Below are positions 17,361 through 26,004 of a DNA stretch of 64,000 nt, piece by piece; within the stretch, counting starts at the first letter, position 1, and every line of letters begins with the position of its first letter. The stretch lies in assembly GCF_039521325.1 (NCBI RefSeq), contig NZ_BAAACD010000011.1. The stretch is one strand, 5' to 3'. The translations under genes were made by a program, and so were the position numbers. Below the pieces are notes generated by a model that saw only the letters and a program-made list of their open reading frames with translations, had not been told where the DNA came from and ran no database searches. This stretch comes from Clostridium_X cadaveris (GTDB lineage Bacteria > Bacillota > Clostridia > Clostridiales > Clostridiaceae).

Positions 17361-18671
17361 ATGAGTAAATATAAGGTAGTTCAATATATTAATCAATTCT
17401 TTGCTCAAATAGGTGGAGAGGAAAAAGCAGATGTCCCTCCACAAGTTGTTAAAGGAATAGTTGGTCCAGGAAATTTATTGGCAGCTAACTTAGGACCTGA
17501 CTATGAAATAGTTGCAACTGTAATATGTGGAGACTCATATTTTGGAGATAATTTAGAAAAAGCAAAAGCTGAATTAATAGAAATGATAAAAGATAATAAT
17601 CCTGATTTATTTGTAGCTGGACCTGCATTTAATGCTGGAAGATATGGTGTTGCTTGTGGAACTATGGCTAAGATGGTTTTAGATGAACTTAACATCCCTG
17701 TTATAACTGGAATGTATAAAGAAAATCCTGGTGTTGATATGTTCAAGAAGGATTTGTATATAGTAGAAACAGAAATATCAGCCGCAAAGATGAAAAATGC
17801 TATGGAAAAGATAGCTGTTCTTGCAAAGAAGATGATAAACAAAGAAGAAATAGGATCTCCAGCTGCTGAAGGTTATATTGAAAGAGATATAAGAGTTAAC
17901 TATTTCAATGAAAGAAGAGGTTCTGAGCGTGCAGTTGAAATGCTTCTTAAGAAAATTAAAAAGGAAGAATTTAAGACAGAGTATCCAATGCCTGTATTTG
18001 ATAGGGTTGATCCACTTCCAGCAATAAAAGATATATCAAAAGTTAAAGTTGCTGTAGTTACATCTGGAGGAATAGTACCTCAAGGAAACCCAGATAGAAT
18101 AGAATCTTCAAGTGCCACAAAGTATGGCATTTATGATATCACAGGAATGAATTCCATGAGCAAAAAAGATTTCATGACAATCCATGGGGGGTATGATAGA
18201 GCTTTTGTTACAGAAAATCCTAATCTTGTAATTCCTCTTGATGTATTAAGAGATCTTGAACGTGAAGGCGTCATAGGAGAACTATGCAATTACTTTGTAT
18301 CAACTACTGGTACTGGAACTTCTGTAGGAAATGCTAAGGGATTTGGAGAAGAATTCAGTAAAAAATTAGTAGCAGATGGGGTAGGAGCTGTATTATTGGT
18401 TTCTACATGAGGAACTTGTACACGTTGCGGTGCAACAATGGTAAAAGAAGTTGAAAGAGCAGGAATACCTGTAGTTCATATGGCTACTATAGTTCCTATT
18501 TCATTAACAATTGGAGCAAATAGAATAGTTCCAGGTATAAGTATACCTCATCCTCTTGGAAATCCTAATCTTCCAGAGGAAGGAAGCAAGAAACTAAGAA
18601 GACAATTAGTTGAAAGAGCACTTAAAGCATTACAAACTGACATAACAGAACAAACAGTTTTTGAAAAGTAG
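17361..18671 (+). CDS. Selenoprotein: Grd reductase component B gamma subunit (GrdB/GrdF/GrdH type), UGA = Sec350
   Basis: One continuous 436-residue gene interrupted by an in-frame TGA at 18408-18410. The context reads ...LLVST-U-GTCTRCGATM, exactly the selenocysteine-x-x-Cys-x-x-Cys active site of GrdB-type subunits. The N-terminus YKVVQYINQFFAQIGGEEKA is also typical, as is the C-terminal PHPLGNP region. The selenocysteine attacks the substrate bound on the pyruvoyl subunit. A hairpin follows the UGA (18424-18436). A standard gene caller splits this into 349- and 77-residue pieces, and both should be replaced by this single entry. It starts 12 bp after the proprotein gene with AGGAGG. Confidence 0.95.
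18419..18443 (+). promoter_or_regulatory. Candidate bacterial SECIS element
   Basis: Stem GTTGC (18424-18428), loop GGT, GCAAC (18432-18436), possibly extended by TAC/GTA (18419-18421 / 18441-18443). The loop begins about 18 bases after the UGA, within the distance range of bacterial SECIS hairpins read by SelB. The triloop is small, so the true fold may differ. Confidence 0.6.
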
Positions 18672-18695
18672 TATAACAGTATTCCATAATCAATA

Positions 18696-18769
18696 GGAGT
18701 TCTGTGGAGGCTGCCAGAAATGCTTATCATTGAATAAGAGATTTCTGGTAACCTTTCAGAACTCTATTT
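18696..18769. terminator. Large interrupted hairpin between converging genes
   Basis: Outer arms GAGTTCTG (18697-18704) and CAGAACTC (18757-18764); inner arms CCAGAAAT...ATTTCTGG with CTTAT/ATAAG at the tip. It is followed by TATTTTATTT. It probably terminates both the grd operon and the converging HTH gene, but it is unusually long. Confidence 0.65.
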
Positions 18770-19212
18770 TATTTATCCTTTAAAGGCATCCTATATTCTT
18801 CTCTTTGAGGCCAAAATAGTTTGAAAGCAAGCTTTTCCATATCTCTCTTTTGTTTATAGCTCACTCTAAGGGTTATATTTGAAGGTATATCTATCATTTC
18901 AGGCACATCTTTTAAAAGAGTATTTATCTTTACATTATCTTTTAGATTTCCTGCCATACTTATTAAATCTGAAAGAAGAATTTCACACTGGCCTGTAGAA
19001 TCCTCTAGAATTTCAAATTTTTCTTCTTTATTTGCGTATTCATAAGAATCTCCAGATGAAATCCAATTCATGAGAGCAGTTTTGCTAAATCTCCACTCTC
19101 TGCCTATCTTTCTAGCAGGTATATGTTCTTCACGTAATAATTTTATAAGAGTTCTCTCGCTAACGCTTAAGAAATCACAAGCTTGCTCTAAGTTTAAAAT
19201 ATCACTATTCAT
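18769..19212 (-). CDS. Excisionase-type helix-turn-helix protein
   Basis: A 147-residue protein whose first 55 residues are an excisionase/MerR-like winged HTH: LNLEQACDFLSVSERTLIKLLREEHIPARKIGREWRFSKTALMNWI. The remaining about 90 residues match nothing I recognise and end KQKRDMEKLAFKLFWPQREEYRM. It lies between the grd operon (convergent) and the ABC exporter operon (divergent). It could regulate either, but the sequence gives no direct link. It starts after AGGTTCC, a weak ribosome-binding site. Confidence 0.75.
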   Translation of the reverse strand: MNSDILNLEQACDFLSVSERTLIKLLREEHIPARKIGREWRFSKTALMNWISSGDSYEYANKEEKFEILEDSTGQCEILLSDLISMAGNLKDNVKINTLLKDVPEMIDIPSNITLRVSYKQKRDMEKLAFKLFWPQREEYRMPLKDK

Positions 19213-19431
19213 AAGGAACCTCCAATTTATCTAATTAAAAAAATCTTCTGATGATATAAGTAAAATTATATATTAATTAATAGAGGTGGTCAATTTTAAA
19301 ATGTAAAACTTTGATGTTTAACATTAATTAATTGTATTTTAATATATTAATAATTGAATATAGTGTAAAAAAGCAGTAATATTGATTTTAAGGATTAGCT
19401 TAAAAATAATATAAGGAGGAAAGAAATTATA

Positions 19432-21177
19432 ATGTCAGCTTTAAAGGTAGAGCCTATGAAAAATTCTGATAATATAATAAATTACTGGAAGAAGGAAAAG
19501 CTTGCAGTAGCATGCATAGTTATTTTTGGATTATCTTTTAATACATCAATTGTATTAGGACCAATATATCAAGGAAAGCTTATAGACTCCATTGTAGGAG
19601 GAAAAGATTTAAAATCTGTCCTAAATGTTGCGGCAGTCTATGTGGCGATTATTGGAACTATTCAATTATTGAGGTATTTTAAAAGATTTTACATAAGAAG
19701 GTTTGCAAATAGTACAAGTGCCACCATGCGACTTATGATATACAATAATATAATTCACAAGTCGTCAAAAGAATTAGATGATGAAAATTTAGGAAATCTT
19801 ATGACTAGGTCTATATCAGATGTAGACCTTTGTGTAGAAGGTATGAGAAAGTTTACTACAGAAGTTTTTGACACAGGTATACTTATGATATCTTATTTGG
19901 TGTCCATGCTATTTTACGATGTAAGGATAACAATTAGGGCAGTTATTTTTATACCCATAGCAATGTTTTTAGCTGAAAAACTAAAGGGAATCATATATAA
20001 ATATTCAGCAGATTTTCGTAAAAAGAGTAGTGAAATTACTGATCTTACTTATGACATAATTGAAAATTCAATGTTATATCGTGTAAGCGGCATGGAAGTA
20101 AAAAATAGAGGAAAATACTGTGATGAACTTCAAGATTTACAAATAAAAGCCGTAAAGGCAAATATCCTAGAGAATTCTATGCAGCCTATATATAATATCA
20201 TAGCCATGATAGGGGTAGTTATAGTTATATATCTTGGTGGAATAAAAGTTATAGAAGGCGGATGGACTGTAGGGGAATTTTCTACTTATATAGCTATGTT
20301 TACAGCTATGGGAGTCAAAGCAAGCAAGGCAGCAAAGCTTTTTAACTCAGTTCAGAAGTCTCAGGTTTCATGGAAGAGAATTAAACCTTATTTAAATGAG
20401 TATAAAAAGAAAGATATGATAGATCACATAAGAGAGGAAAACATAATACTTAAAGTAGAAAAATTAAGTTTTAGATATAGTAAAGAAAAAGAAGCCATAG
20501 TAAGAGATATTAGTTTTGAGGGAAAATCTGGAGAAATAATAGGTATTACAGGACCCATAGGATCTGGAAAGTCTACTCTTATATCAGCTTTGCTTGGATT
20601 ATATCCTTATTCAGGTAGCATAAAGATAAATGACAAAGAGCTTAATGATTATTCAGAATATGAGAGAAGCGAGATGATATCTTATTTAGGACATAATCCA
20701 CAGCTTCTTTCTGATAGTATATATAACAACATAACTTTAGGAGAAGACAAAATTATAACAGATGTTCTTGAGGATGTATGCTTTCATAAAGATTTGTCAT
20801 TAATGATTCATGGAAAAGATACTTTGGTTGGAAATAGTGGTGTAAGGCTTAGTGGAGGACAGCAATCTAGAATAGCTCTTGCTAGAGCCCTTTTAAAGAA
20901 GAATAAGATTATTATTTTAGATGATCCATTTTCTGCCGTTGATATGAAGACAGAGGATGAAATTATTAATAACCTAAAGAATAACTATAAAGATAGTTTA
21001 ATAATCTTAGCATCTCATAGGCTAGCAGTATTTAATAAAATCGATAAGATAATATTATTAAATAGTGACAAGACTGCGGAGTACGGAACTCACGAAGAAA
21101 TGTTAGGGAAATCACGTGTTTATGAGACTATTTATAATTTGCAATGTATGGAGGAGGGAAGGAAAGATGAAAGCTAG
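19432..21177 (+). CDS. ABC exporter half-transporter 1
   Basis: A 581-residue fused permease and ATPase: six membrane helices in roughly residues 20-310, then the nucleotide-binding domain with Walker A GPIGSGKST at about 374, signature LSGGQQ at about 473 and Walker B IIILDDPFSAVD with the normal D-loop. It belongs to the multidrug/peptide exporter class that works as a heterodimer. AAGGAGGAAAG precedes the ATG. Its end overlaps the partner gene by 11 bases. In Walker B the catalytic Glu position reads Asp (LDDP), while the partner has LLLDE, suggesting one degenerate and one consensus ATP site. Substrate unknown. Confidence 0.9.
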   Translation: MSALKVEPMKNSDNIINYWKKEKLAVACIVIFGLSFNTSIVLGPIYQGKLIDSIVGGKDLKSVLNVAAVYVAIIGTIQLLRYFKRFYIRRFANSTSATMRLMIYNNIIHKSSKELDDENLGNLMTRSISDVDLCVEGMRKFTTEVFDTGILMISYLVSMLFYDVRITIRAVIFIPIAMFLAEKLKGIIYKYSADFRKKSSEITDLTYDIIENSMLYRVSGMEVKNRGKYCDELQDLQIKAVKANILENSMQPIYNIIAMIGVVIVIYLGGIKVIEGGWTVGEFSTYIAMFTAMGVKASKAAKLFNSVQKSQVSWKRIKPYLNEYKKKDMIDHIREENIILKVEKLSFRYSKEKEAIVRDISFEGKSGEIIGITGPIGSGKSTLISALLGLYPYSGSIKINDKELNDYSEYERSEMISYLGHNPQLLSDSIYNNITLGEDKIITDVLEDVCFHKDLSLMIHGKDTLVGNSGVRLSGGQQSRIALARALLKKNKIIILDDPFSAVDMKTEDEIINNLKNNYKDSLIILASHRLAVFNKIDKIILLNSDKTAEYGTHEEMLGKSRVYETIYNLQCMEEGRKDES

Positions 21178-22912
21178 TTTGATAAAATCATCAGCAATTA
21201 AAGTGTTCAAGGATAATGTTGGATTAACTATAATATTAGCATTTGCTATACTTGCTGTAGTAATAGCATCACTTATTCCTCCTCAAATTTTAAAATATAT
21301 AATAGATTATAATCTTGTTCCTAAAAATAGAGAAAAACTTTTAATAATGGCTATGTCATATATTCTTGTGCTTCTACTTATTGGAGTATTTGATTTTTTG
21401 AAGGAAGCTTTTATTACTATATTAGGACAAAAAATTACCAAGGAAATAAGAATTGAAATGATATATAAACTTGAAAGGCTGAACTTCTCTTTTTTTTCTA
21501 GTAATGGCTCTGGTGCAGTAGTTTCAAGGTTTACAAATGATATTGAAGCAATCAATTCTCTATTTACAAGTGGAATAATAAGCATGATAGTAGATTGTTT
21601 TAAAATTATAGGGATAATCGCATCAATATGTATGTTTAGTATAAAACTTGGCATTTTAACGTTGATATTATTACCTATAATTTATGGTATAACAAGAATC
21701 TTTCAGAAAAAAATGCTTAAAGCTCAAATTGAGAATCGAGTGTTAGTAGGGAAAGTAAACAATCATATTTCAGAGAGTTTGAAAAACATTCAGATGATTA
21801 AAGTATATAACAAGGAAGATTACATGGAAAAGAATTATACTGAATATCTTCTTGATAATTATAAAACCATTGAAAAGGTAAACTTCTATGATTCCGTATT
21901 TTCACCAATAATACAGATAACAAGAGCAATAGTTATTGCATTAATTGTGATTTTATCCTCTAAGCAGCTTAATTATTTAGGTATATCTTTGGGTATGGTT
22001 GCGGCATCTATTGAATTAATATCTAATTTGTTTTCACCCATAGAAAACTTAGGAATGGAACTTCAAAACATACAACAGGCAGTGTCTGGAATTAAAAGAG
22101 TAGACGAGTTTTACAATGAGCCGGAAGATGATGGTAAGAAAGATGAACTTCAATCAGAGAGCATAATTCCAAATAGAGGTGATATTAAAATAAGTTTTAA
22201 TAATGTAACATTCAAATATGATGAAGATACAGAAGTATTAGAAAATGTAAATCTAACTATCGATACAAATGAAAAGGTCACTTTTGTAGGGAGAACTGGT
22301 GTTGGAAAATCTACATTATTTAAGCTTATCATGGGAATTTTAAAACCATCTGAAGGCAGTATAACTATAAATGATATTGATGTCTATGATATACCAAATG
22401 TAGAAAAACGAAAAATATTTGGGTATGTGGATCAAAGTTTTCACATGATAAAGGGTACTGTAATGGATCAAATCACTATTCAGGATGATAATATCACCCA
22501 AGAACAAGTGATGCATGCTTTAGATTTCGTTGGTATTAAGGAATATGTAGATTCATTAGAAAATGGAGTTTATACCGAAATTGTTGGTGACAATATTTTT
22601 TCTCAAGGACAGAAACAGCTTCTATCAATAGCAAGGGCAATAGTAATGAATCCTCCAATTCTTCTTTTAGATGAAATTACAGCAAATCTAGATTCGTTAA
22701 CTGAAAAGAACGTAGTAAATGTTCTATCTAAAGCTAGTAAAGATCATACAATATTATCTATATCTCATAGATTATCATCTATTGTTGCAAGTGATATTAT
22801 TGTGATTTTAGATAATGGAAAAATTAAAAATTCTGGTTCTCCCGAGATGCTTTTACAAAATGATGATTGGTATCGCAGTCATATTGCATTAGAAAGATTA
22901 ACTTGGAGTTAA
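21167..22912 (+). CDS. ABC exporter half-transporter 2
   Basis: A 581-residue partner of the preceding half-transporter. An ATP-binding domain with Walker A GRTGVGKST at about 375 follows six membrane helices. The signature reads FSQGQKQ instead of LSGGQ, while Walker B LLLDEITANLD keeps the catalytic Glu. This asymmetry is typical of heterodimeric exporters with one degenerate site. The start is the ATG at 21167 (MKASLIKSSAIK) behind GGAGGGAAGG. The open frame reaches upstream to 21116, but that extension is only the out-of-frame tail of the previous gene. It ends at a large nested hairpin. Confidence 0.9.
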   Translation: MKASLIKSSAIKVFKDNVGLTIILAFAILAVVIASLIPPQILKYIIDYNLVPKNREKLLIMAMSYILVLLLIGVFDFLKEAFITILGQKITKEIRIEMIYKLERLNFSFFSSNGSGAVVSRFTNDIEAINSLFTSGIISMIVDCFKIIGIIASICMFSIKLGILTLILLPIIYGITRIFQKKMLKAQIENRVLVGKVNNHISESLKNIQMIKVYNKEDYMEKNYTEYLLDNYKTIEKVNFYDSVFSPIIQITRAIVIALIVILSSKQLNYLGISLGMVAASIELISNLFSPIENLGMELQNIQQAVSGIKRVDEFYNEPEDDGKKDELQSESIIPNRGDIKISFNNVTFKYDEDTEVLENVNLTIDTNEKVTFVGRTGVGKSTLFKLIMGILKPSEGSITINDIDVYDIPNVEKRKIFGYVDQSFHMIKGTVMDQITIQDDNITQEQVMHALDFVGIKEYVDSLENGVYTEIVGDNIFSQGQKQLLSIARAIVMNPPILLLDEITANLDSLTEKNVVNVLSKASKDHTILSISHRLSSIVASDIIVILDNGKIKNSGSPEMLLQNDDWYRSHIALERLTWS

Positions 22913-22919
22913 AAGATTA

Positions 22920-23014
22920 AAAAACTTCTGCTGTTTCATGTGACCTCCATAAGTTAGAACCAAAAATCTAACTTATGGAGGTCAGTTCAGTTTTAAATAA
23001 CAGCAGAAGTTTTT
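22920..23014 (+). terminator. Nested hairpin terminator of the ABC operon
   Basis: Outer arms AAAAACTTCTGCTGTT (22920-22935) and AACAGCAGAAGTTTTT (22999-23014) form 16 perfect pairs ending in Ts. A second palindrome is nested inside (listed separately). Confidence 0.8.
22941..22984. mobile_element. MITE-like palindrome / abutted IS ends
   Basis: TGACCTCCATAAGTTAGA (22941-22958), 8 bases, TCTAACTTATGGAGGTCA (22967-22984): 18-bp perfect inverted repeats. Read from the right, the sequence continues outward as TGAACTGACCTCC..., which resembles from memory the ends of IS150/IS3-family elements. It may be an internally deleted IS or MITE inserted into a terminator stem. Confidence 0.45.
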
Positions 23015-23034
23015 ATCATATTAAACAAAAAAAC

Positions 23035-23065
23035 TTGACTCTATAGTAGGTATAGAGTTTATTAT
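23035..23065 (+). promoter_or_regulatory. MerR-type promoter of the MATE gene
   Basis: -35 TTGACT (23035-23040), a 19-bp spacer, -10 TATTAT (23060-23065). Inverted repeat ACTCTATA (23038-23045) / TATAGAGT (23051-23058) fills the spacer. The over-long 19-bp spacer with a central palindrome is the hallmark of MerR-activated promoters. Confidence 0.82.
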
Positions 23066-23102
23066 AAAAAATAGCGTAAAAAAATCATTGCAGGAGGTAA
23101 AT

Positions 23103-24407
23103 ATGATAAAAGAATTTTTCAAATATGCAGTACCATCGGCACTTGCTATGTTTATTTCATCACTTTATACGGTAATAGATGGAATATTTGTGGGACAAGG
23201 AGTAGGAGATACAGCTTTAGCATCAGTAAATATAGTACTACCATTTACAGTTATGTTATTTGGACTAGCTTCCATGTTTGCAATTGGAGGAGGAGCATTA
23301 GTTTCTAAAAATATAGGAGCTAAAAATATAGATAGAGCGGTAAACATTTTTAGACAGGTGTTTAAATTTCTTTTGATAATCAGTGGAATAATAAGTATCA
23401 TATGTATAGTGTTTACAGAACAGATAGTGACAGTGCTTGGAGCGACAGAAACTTTAAAAGAATTATCAGTTCAGTATTTGAGATTCTACGCTATATTCTG
23501 TATTCCAAACTTAATTGGTATAGTTTTAAGCAGCTTTGTTAGAAATGATGGAAGACCAAAGCTTGCAATGGTATCGACTATAGCGGGAGCAATAACAAAT
23601 ATAATATTAGATTATGTATTTATATTTAACTTAGGACTAGGAATAAAGGGAGCAGCTATAGCTACAGGACTAGGACAAATAATAACAGTTGGAATATTAT
23701 TACCTCATTTCATAATGAAAAAAGGATATTTAACATTCGGAAATGTAAAGATAAATAGAAATGATCTTAAAGAGTTTTCATTAATAGGGTTTCCTTCTTT
23801 CTTTGCACAAGCAAGCTATTCTTTGATGGTGCTTATACACAATATAGTGTTAGTTAAGTTTATCGGGGAAATGGGAATTTCAGCTTATAGTATAATAAAT
23901 TATATAACAACTAATACTTATATGGTTCTATATGGATTAACTTTAGGGGTACAGCCTCTTATAAGTTATAACTACGGTAGAAAAGATGGACATAAGATGC
24001 TTAAATTCTTTAATATAACATGTGTCTCTTCTTTGACAGTAAGTGTAGCCTTTATACTTATAAGTTTCTTATTTGGAAAGAGCCTTATAGGGATATTCAC
24101 ACAGGACCCTGTAATCTTAAATCTTGCATATACAGCACTTAGAATAGCAAGTGTAAGCTATATTGTAGTTGGATTAAACTTAAATACTTTAGTTTATTTT
24201 CAAGCTATAGAAAGACCAAAGTACTCTAATTTAAGCTGTCTTTTAAGATCCGCTATATATCTTCCAATATGTCTTCTTGTCCTTTATAAGATATTTGGAA
24301 ATAACGGAATATGGGCAGGTACAATAGCATCAGAAAGCCTTACGTTTATAACAATAAGCATAATATCAAATATAAAAACTTCTACTAAAGAGGCAATCGC
24401 TGCCTAG
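23103..24407 (+). CDS. MATE family efflux transporter
   Basis: A 434-residue, 12-helix multidrug and toxin extrusion protein (MKEFFKYAVPSALAMFISSLYTVIDGIFVGQGVG-like N-terminus, reading MIKEFFKYAV; two homologous halves). It exports cationic compounds using a Na+ or H+ gradient. The true start is the ATG at 23103, 5 bases after GGAGGT; an in-frame TTG at 23088 overlaps that signal. The MerR-type promoter and the merR gene 85 bp downstream make this a drug-inducible pump cassette. Confidence 0.92.
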   Translation: MIKEFFKYAVPSALAMFISSLYTVIDGIFVGQGVGDTALASVNIVLPFTVMLFGLASMFAIGGGALVSKNIGAKNIDRAVNIFRQVFKFLLIISGIISIICIVFTEQIVTVLGATETLKELSVQYLRFYAIFCIPNLIGIVLSSFVRNDGRPKLAMVSTIAGAITNIILDYVFIFNLGLGIKGAAIATGLGQIITVGILLPHFIMKKGYLTFGNVKINRNDLKEFSLIGFPSFFAQASYSLMVLIHNIVLVKFIGEMGISAYSIINYITTNTYMVLYGLTLGVQPLISYNYGRKDGHKMLKFFNITCVSSLTVSVAFILISFLFGKSLIGIFTQDPVILNLAYTALRIASVSYIVVGLNLNTLVYFQAIERPKYSNLSCLLRSAIYLPICLLVLYKIFGNNGIWAGTIASESLTFITISIISNIKTSTKEAIAA

Positions 24408-24415
24408 AGGTAAAG

Positions 24416-24449
24416 AGCTATGTCTGCAACACAGACATGGCTTTTTTTT
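24416..24449 (+). terminator. MATE gene terminator
   Basis: AGCTATGTCTG (24416-24426), CAACA, CAGACATGGCT (24432-24442), then a T-run. Transcription of merR probably restarts or reads through. Confidence 0.85.
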
Positions 24450-24492
24450 ATACTATATTTAGGTTAAAATAACTATCATGGAGGTGAGAAAA

Positions 24493-25314
24493 ATGAATAC
24501 TAAATTTTCCATTGGGGAAGTTGCAAAGCTTCATAATATTTCAGTCCAAACTTTAAGACATTATGACAAGATAGGTCTTTTAAAACCAGCATATGTAAAT
24601 GAAAGCAGCAATTATAGATATTATTCGGTAAAACATTTCATAATGATTGACTTTATAAAGCAGTGTAAAGCTATGGGCTTGTCGTTAGATGAAATAAAAA
24701 TTCTTATAGATAATTATACTTCTATAGATTCGATTTTAGATGTAATAACAAAGCAGAAAGAGATGATAGAGGAAAAGATATCAGAACTTCAAAATATAAA
24801 AAGCAATATATTTTTTCTAGAGGATAGAATTCAAACTATTATGAAAGAGGGGACTAATAAAGTTTTTATTAAGCATATTCAAGAAAAGAAATTCATAAAA
24901 TACGACAATACAAAACGGTATACAGAAGAATTTGAAATTAATTTAAGTAGAATCTTATCATCAATAGAGCAAAAAAGAGGATGTTATAATAAAGAACTTG
25001 CATTTTTAACTTCTTATGAAGATTTTAGAAAAAATAATAATCTTGAATACCATACTATGATGATAAATATAAATGATACATCCATTGTTGGGGATAATGA
25101 AATCATCACATTTAAAGAAGGAGAATATTTAACCATAAATTTTGATGATGATTACAAAGATACAAGTAAGTATTATAAAAAAATACTACAATACATTGAT
25201 GAACATAATATTAATGTTACAGAAGACTTTTATGAGATATATGTAATGACAAGAGTAGGTACAGAAGGCAAAGAAAAATCTCTGGGACAAATACAGATAA
25301 GGATAGATCAATAA
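24493..25314 (+). CDS. MerR family regulator with GyrI-like effector domain (BmrR/BltR type)
   Basis: A 273-residue protein with an N-terminal MerR HTH (FSIGEVAKLHNISVQTLRHYDKIGLLKPAYVN), a coiled-coil dimerisation helix (about 80-125) and a C-terminal region of about 150 residues that looks like a GyrI-like multidrug-sensing domain (VFIKHIQEKKFIKYDN onward). It probably binds the same hydrophobic cations that the MATE pump exports and activates the 19-bp-spacer promoter upstream. Start chosen at the ATG 24493 behind GGAGGTGAG; the in-frame ATG at 24478 overlaps that signal. Confidence 0.88.
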   Translation: MNTKFSIGEVAKLHNISVQTLRHYDKIGLLKPAYVNESSNYRYYSVKHFIMIDFIKQCKAMGLSLDEIKILIDNYTSIDSILDVITKQKEMIEEKISELQNIKSNIFFLEDRIQTIMKEGTNKVFIKHIQEKKFIKYDNTKRYTEEFEINLSRILSSIEQKRGCYNKELAFLTSYEDFRKNNNLEYHTMMININDTSIVGDNEIITFKEGEYLTINFDDDYKDTSKYYKKILQYIDEHNINVTEDFYEIYVMTRVGTEGKEKSLGQIQIRIDQ

Positions 25315-25436
25315 TACAATAGTTGAACGTAACATAAATCTTAATAAAATCATATAATAATTACAAAAAATACTTAAACAAAATATATATAAGTAATGTT
25401 TTGGATAGTATTATAAAGTTTTAAGAGGTTATTATA

Positions 25437-25880
25437 ATGAGTACAGGTTCAAAGCTATCTCCAGAACAAATAAGGAAATTAGAAGATCAGTTAAATACTA
25501 TAATTGAATCTCAGAAATATTTGCTATATCTTACAGCCTCTACACTGATATCTTACAATAATTTAGAAATACAAAAACAGCAGATTATTGATAGTTTAAA
25601 TAATGTAAATACTACAGGAAATAGTTCTGACATAGAAGATTATATATTTCAGATGAGAATGATATCAAGTGCTTTAGTTATTGAAGCTCTGACATTTTAT
25701 TTTAATTTATCAAAACAAATTAGTGAAACTGATACAGATAATGCTATAGAAAATAATTCAAATAAAGTGAATCATTTTTTAGATGGACTTGCATTATTCA
25801 TAATTTATGAAAGGGCAATAGACAATATCATTACTTATAAGAATAGGGTTATAAACCCTGAAGATATAGACTTAACTTAA
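25437..25880 (+). CDS. Hypothetical protein
   Basis: A 147-residue protein, not recognised. It is acidic and mostly helical, with an N-terminal helix-rich segment (SPEQIRKLEDQLNTIIESQKYLLYL) and two moderately hydrophobic helices (about 27-42 and 75-95) but no clear membrane span. It starts after AAGAGGTT. It lies alone between the merR gene and a decayed permease and ends at a strong terminator. No function can be proposed. Confidence 0.6.
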   Translation: MSTGSKLSPEQIRKLEDQLNTIIESQKYLLYLTASTLISYNNLEIQKQQIIDSLNNVNTTGNSSDIEDYIFQMRMISSALVIEALTFYFNLSKQISETDTDNAIENNSNKVNHFLDGLALFIIYERAIDNIITYKNRVINPEDIDLT

Positions 25881-25891
25881 TACATTTATTT

Positions 25892-25935
25892 AAGCTGGTT
25901 AATGATTTATTATGCATTAACCAGCTTTTTATTTT
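25892..25935 (+). terminator. Terminator
   Basis: AAGCTGGTTAATG (25892-25904), 10-base loop, CATTAACCAGCTT (25915-25927), then Ts: 13 pairs. Confidence 0.9.
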
Positions 25936-26004
25936 AGAACTAAATATTAAAAATGCTAAAGAAATAAAGAATAAGTAAAAAAATATTTACAAGAATTGGG
26001 AAAG

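Noticed and set aside
18438..18671. Separate 77-residue protein
   Set aside because: It is the C-terminal part of the selenoprotein; the apparent start is an internal Met after the selenocysteine.
19265..19335. Two ATTAATTAAT copies between the HTH gene and the ABC operon
   Set aside because: The motif is low complexity in very AT-rich sequence; too weak to call an operator.
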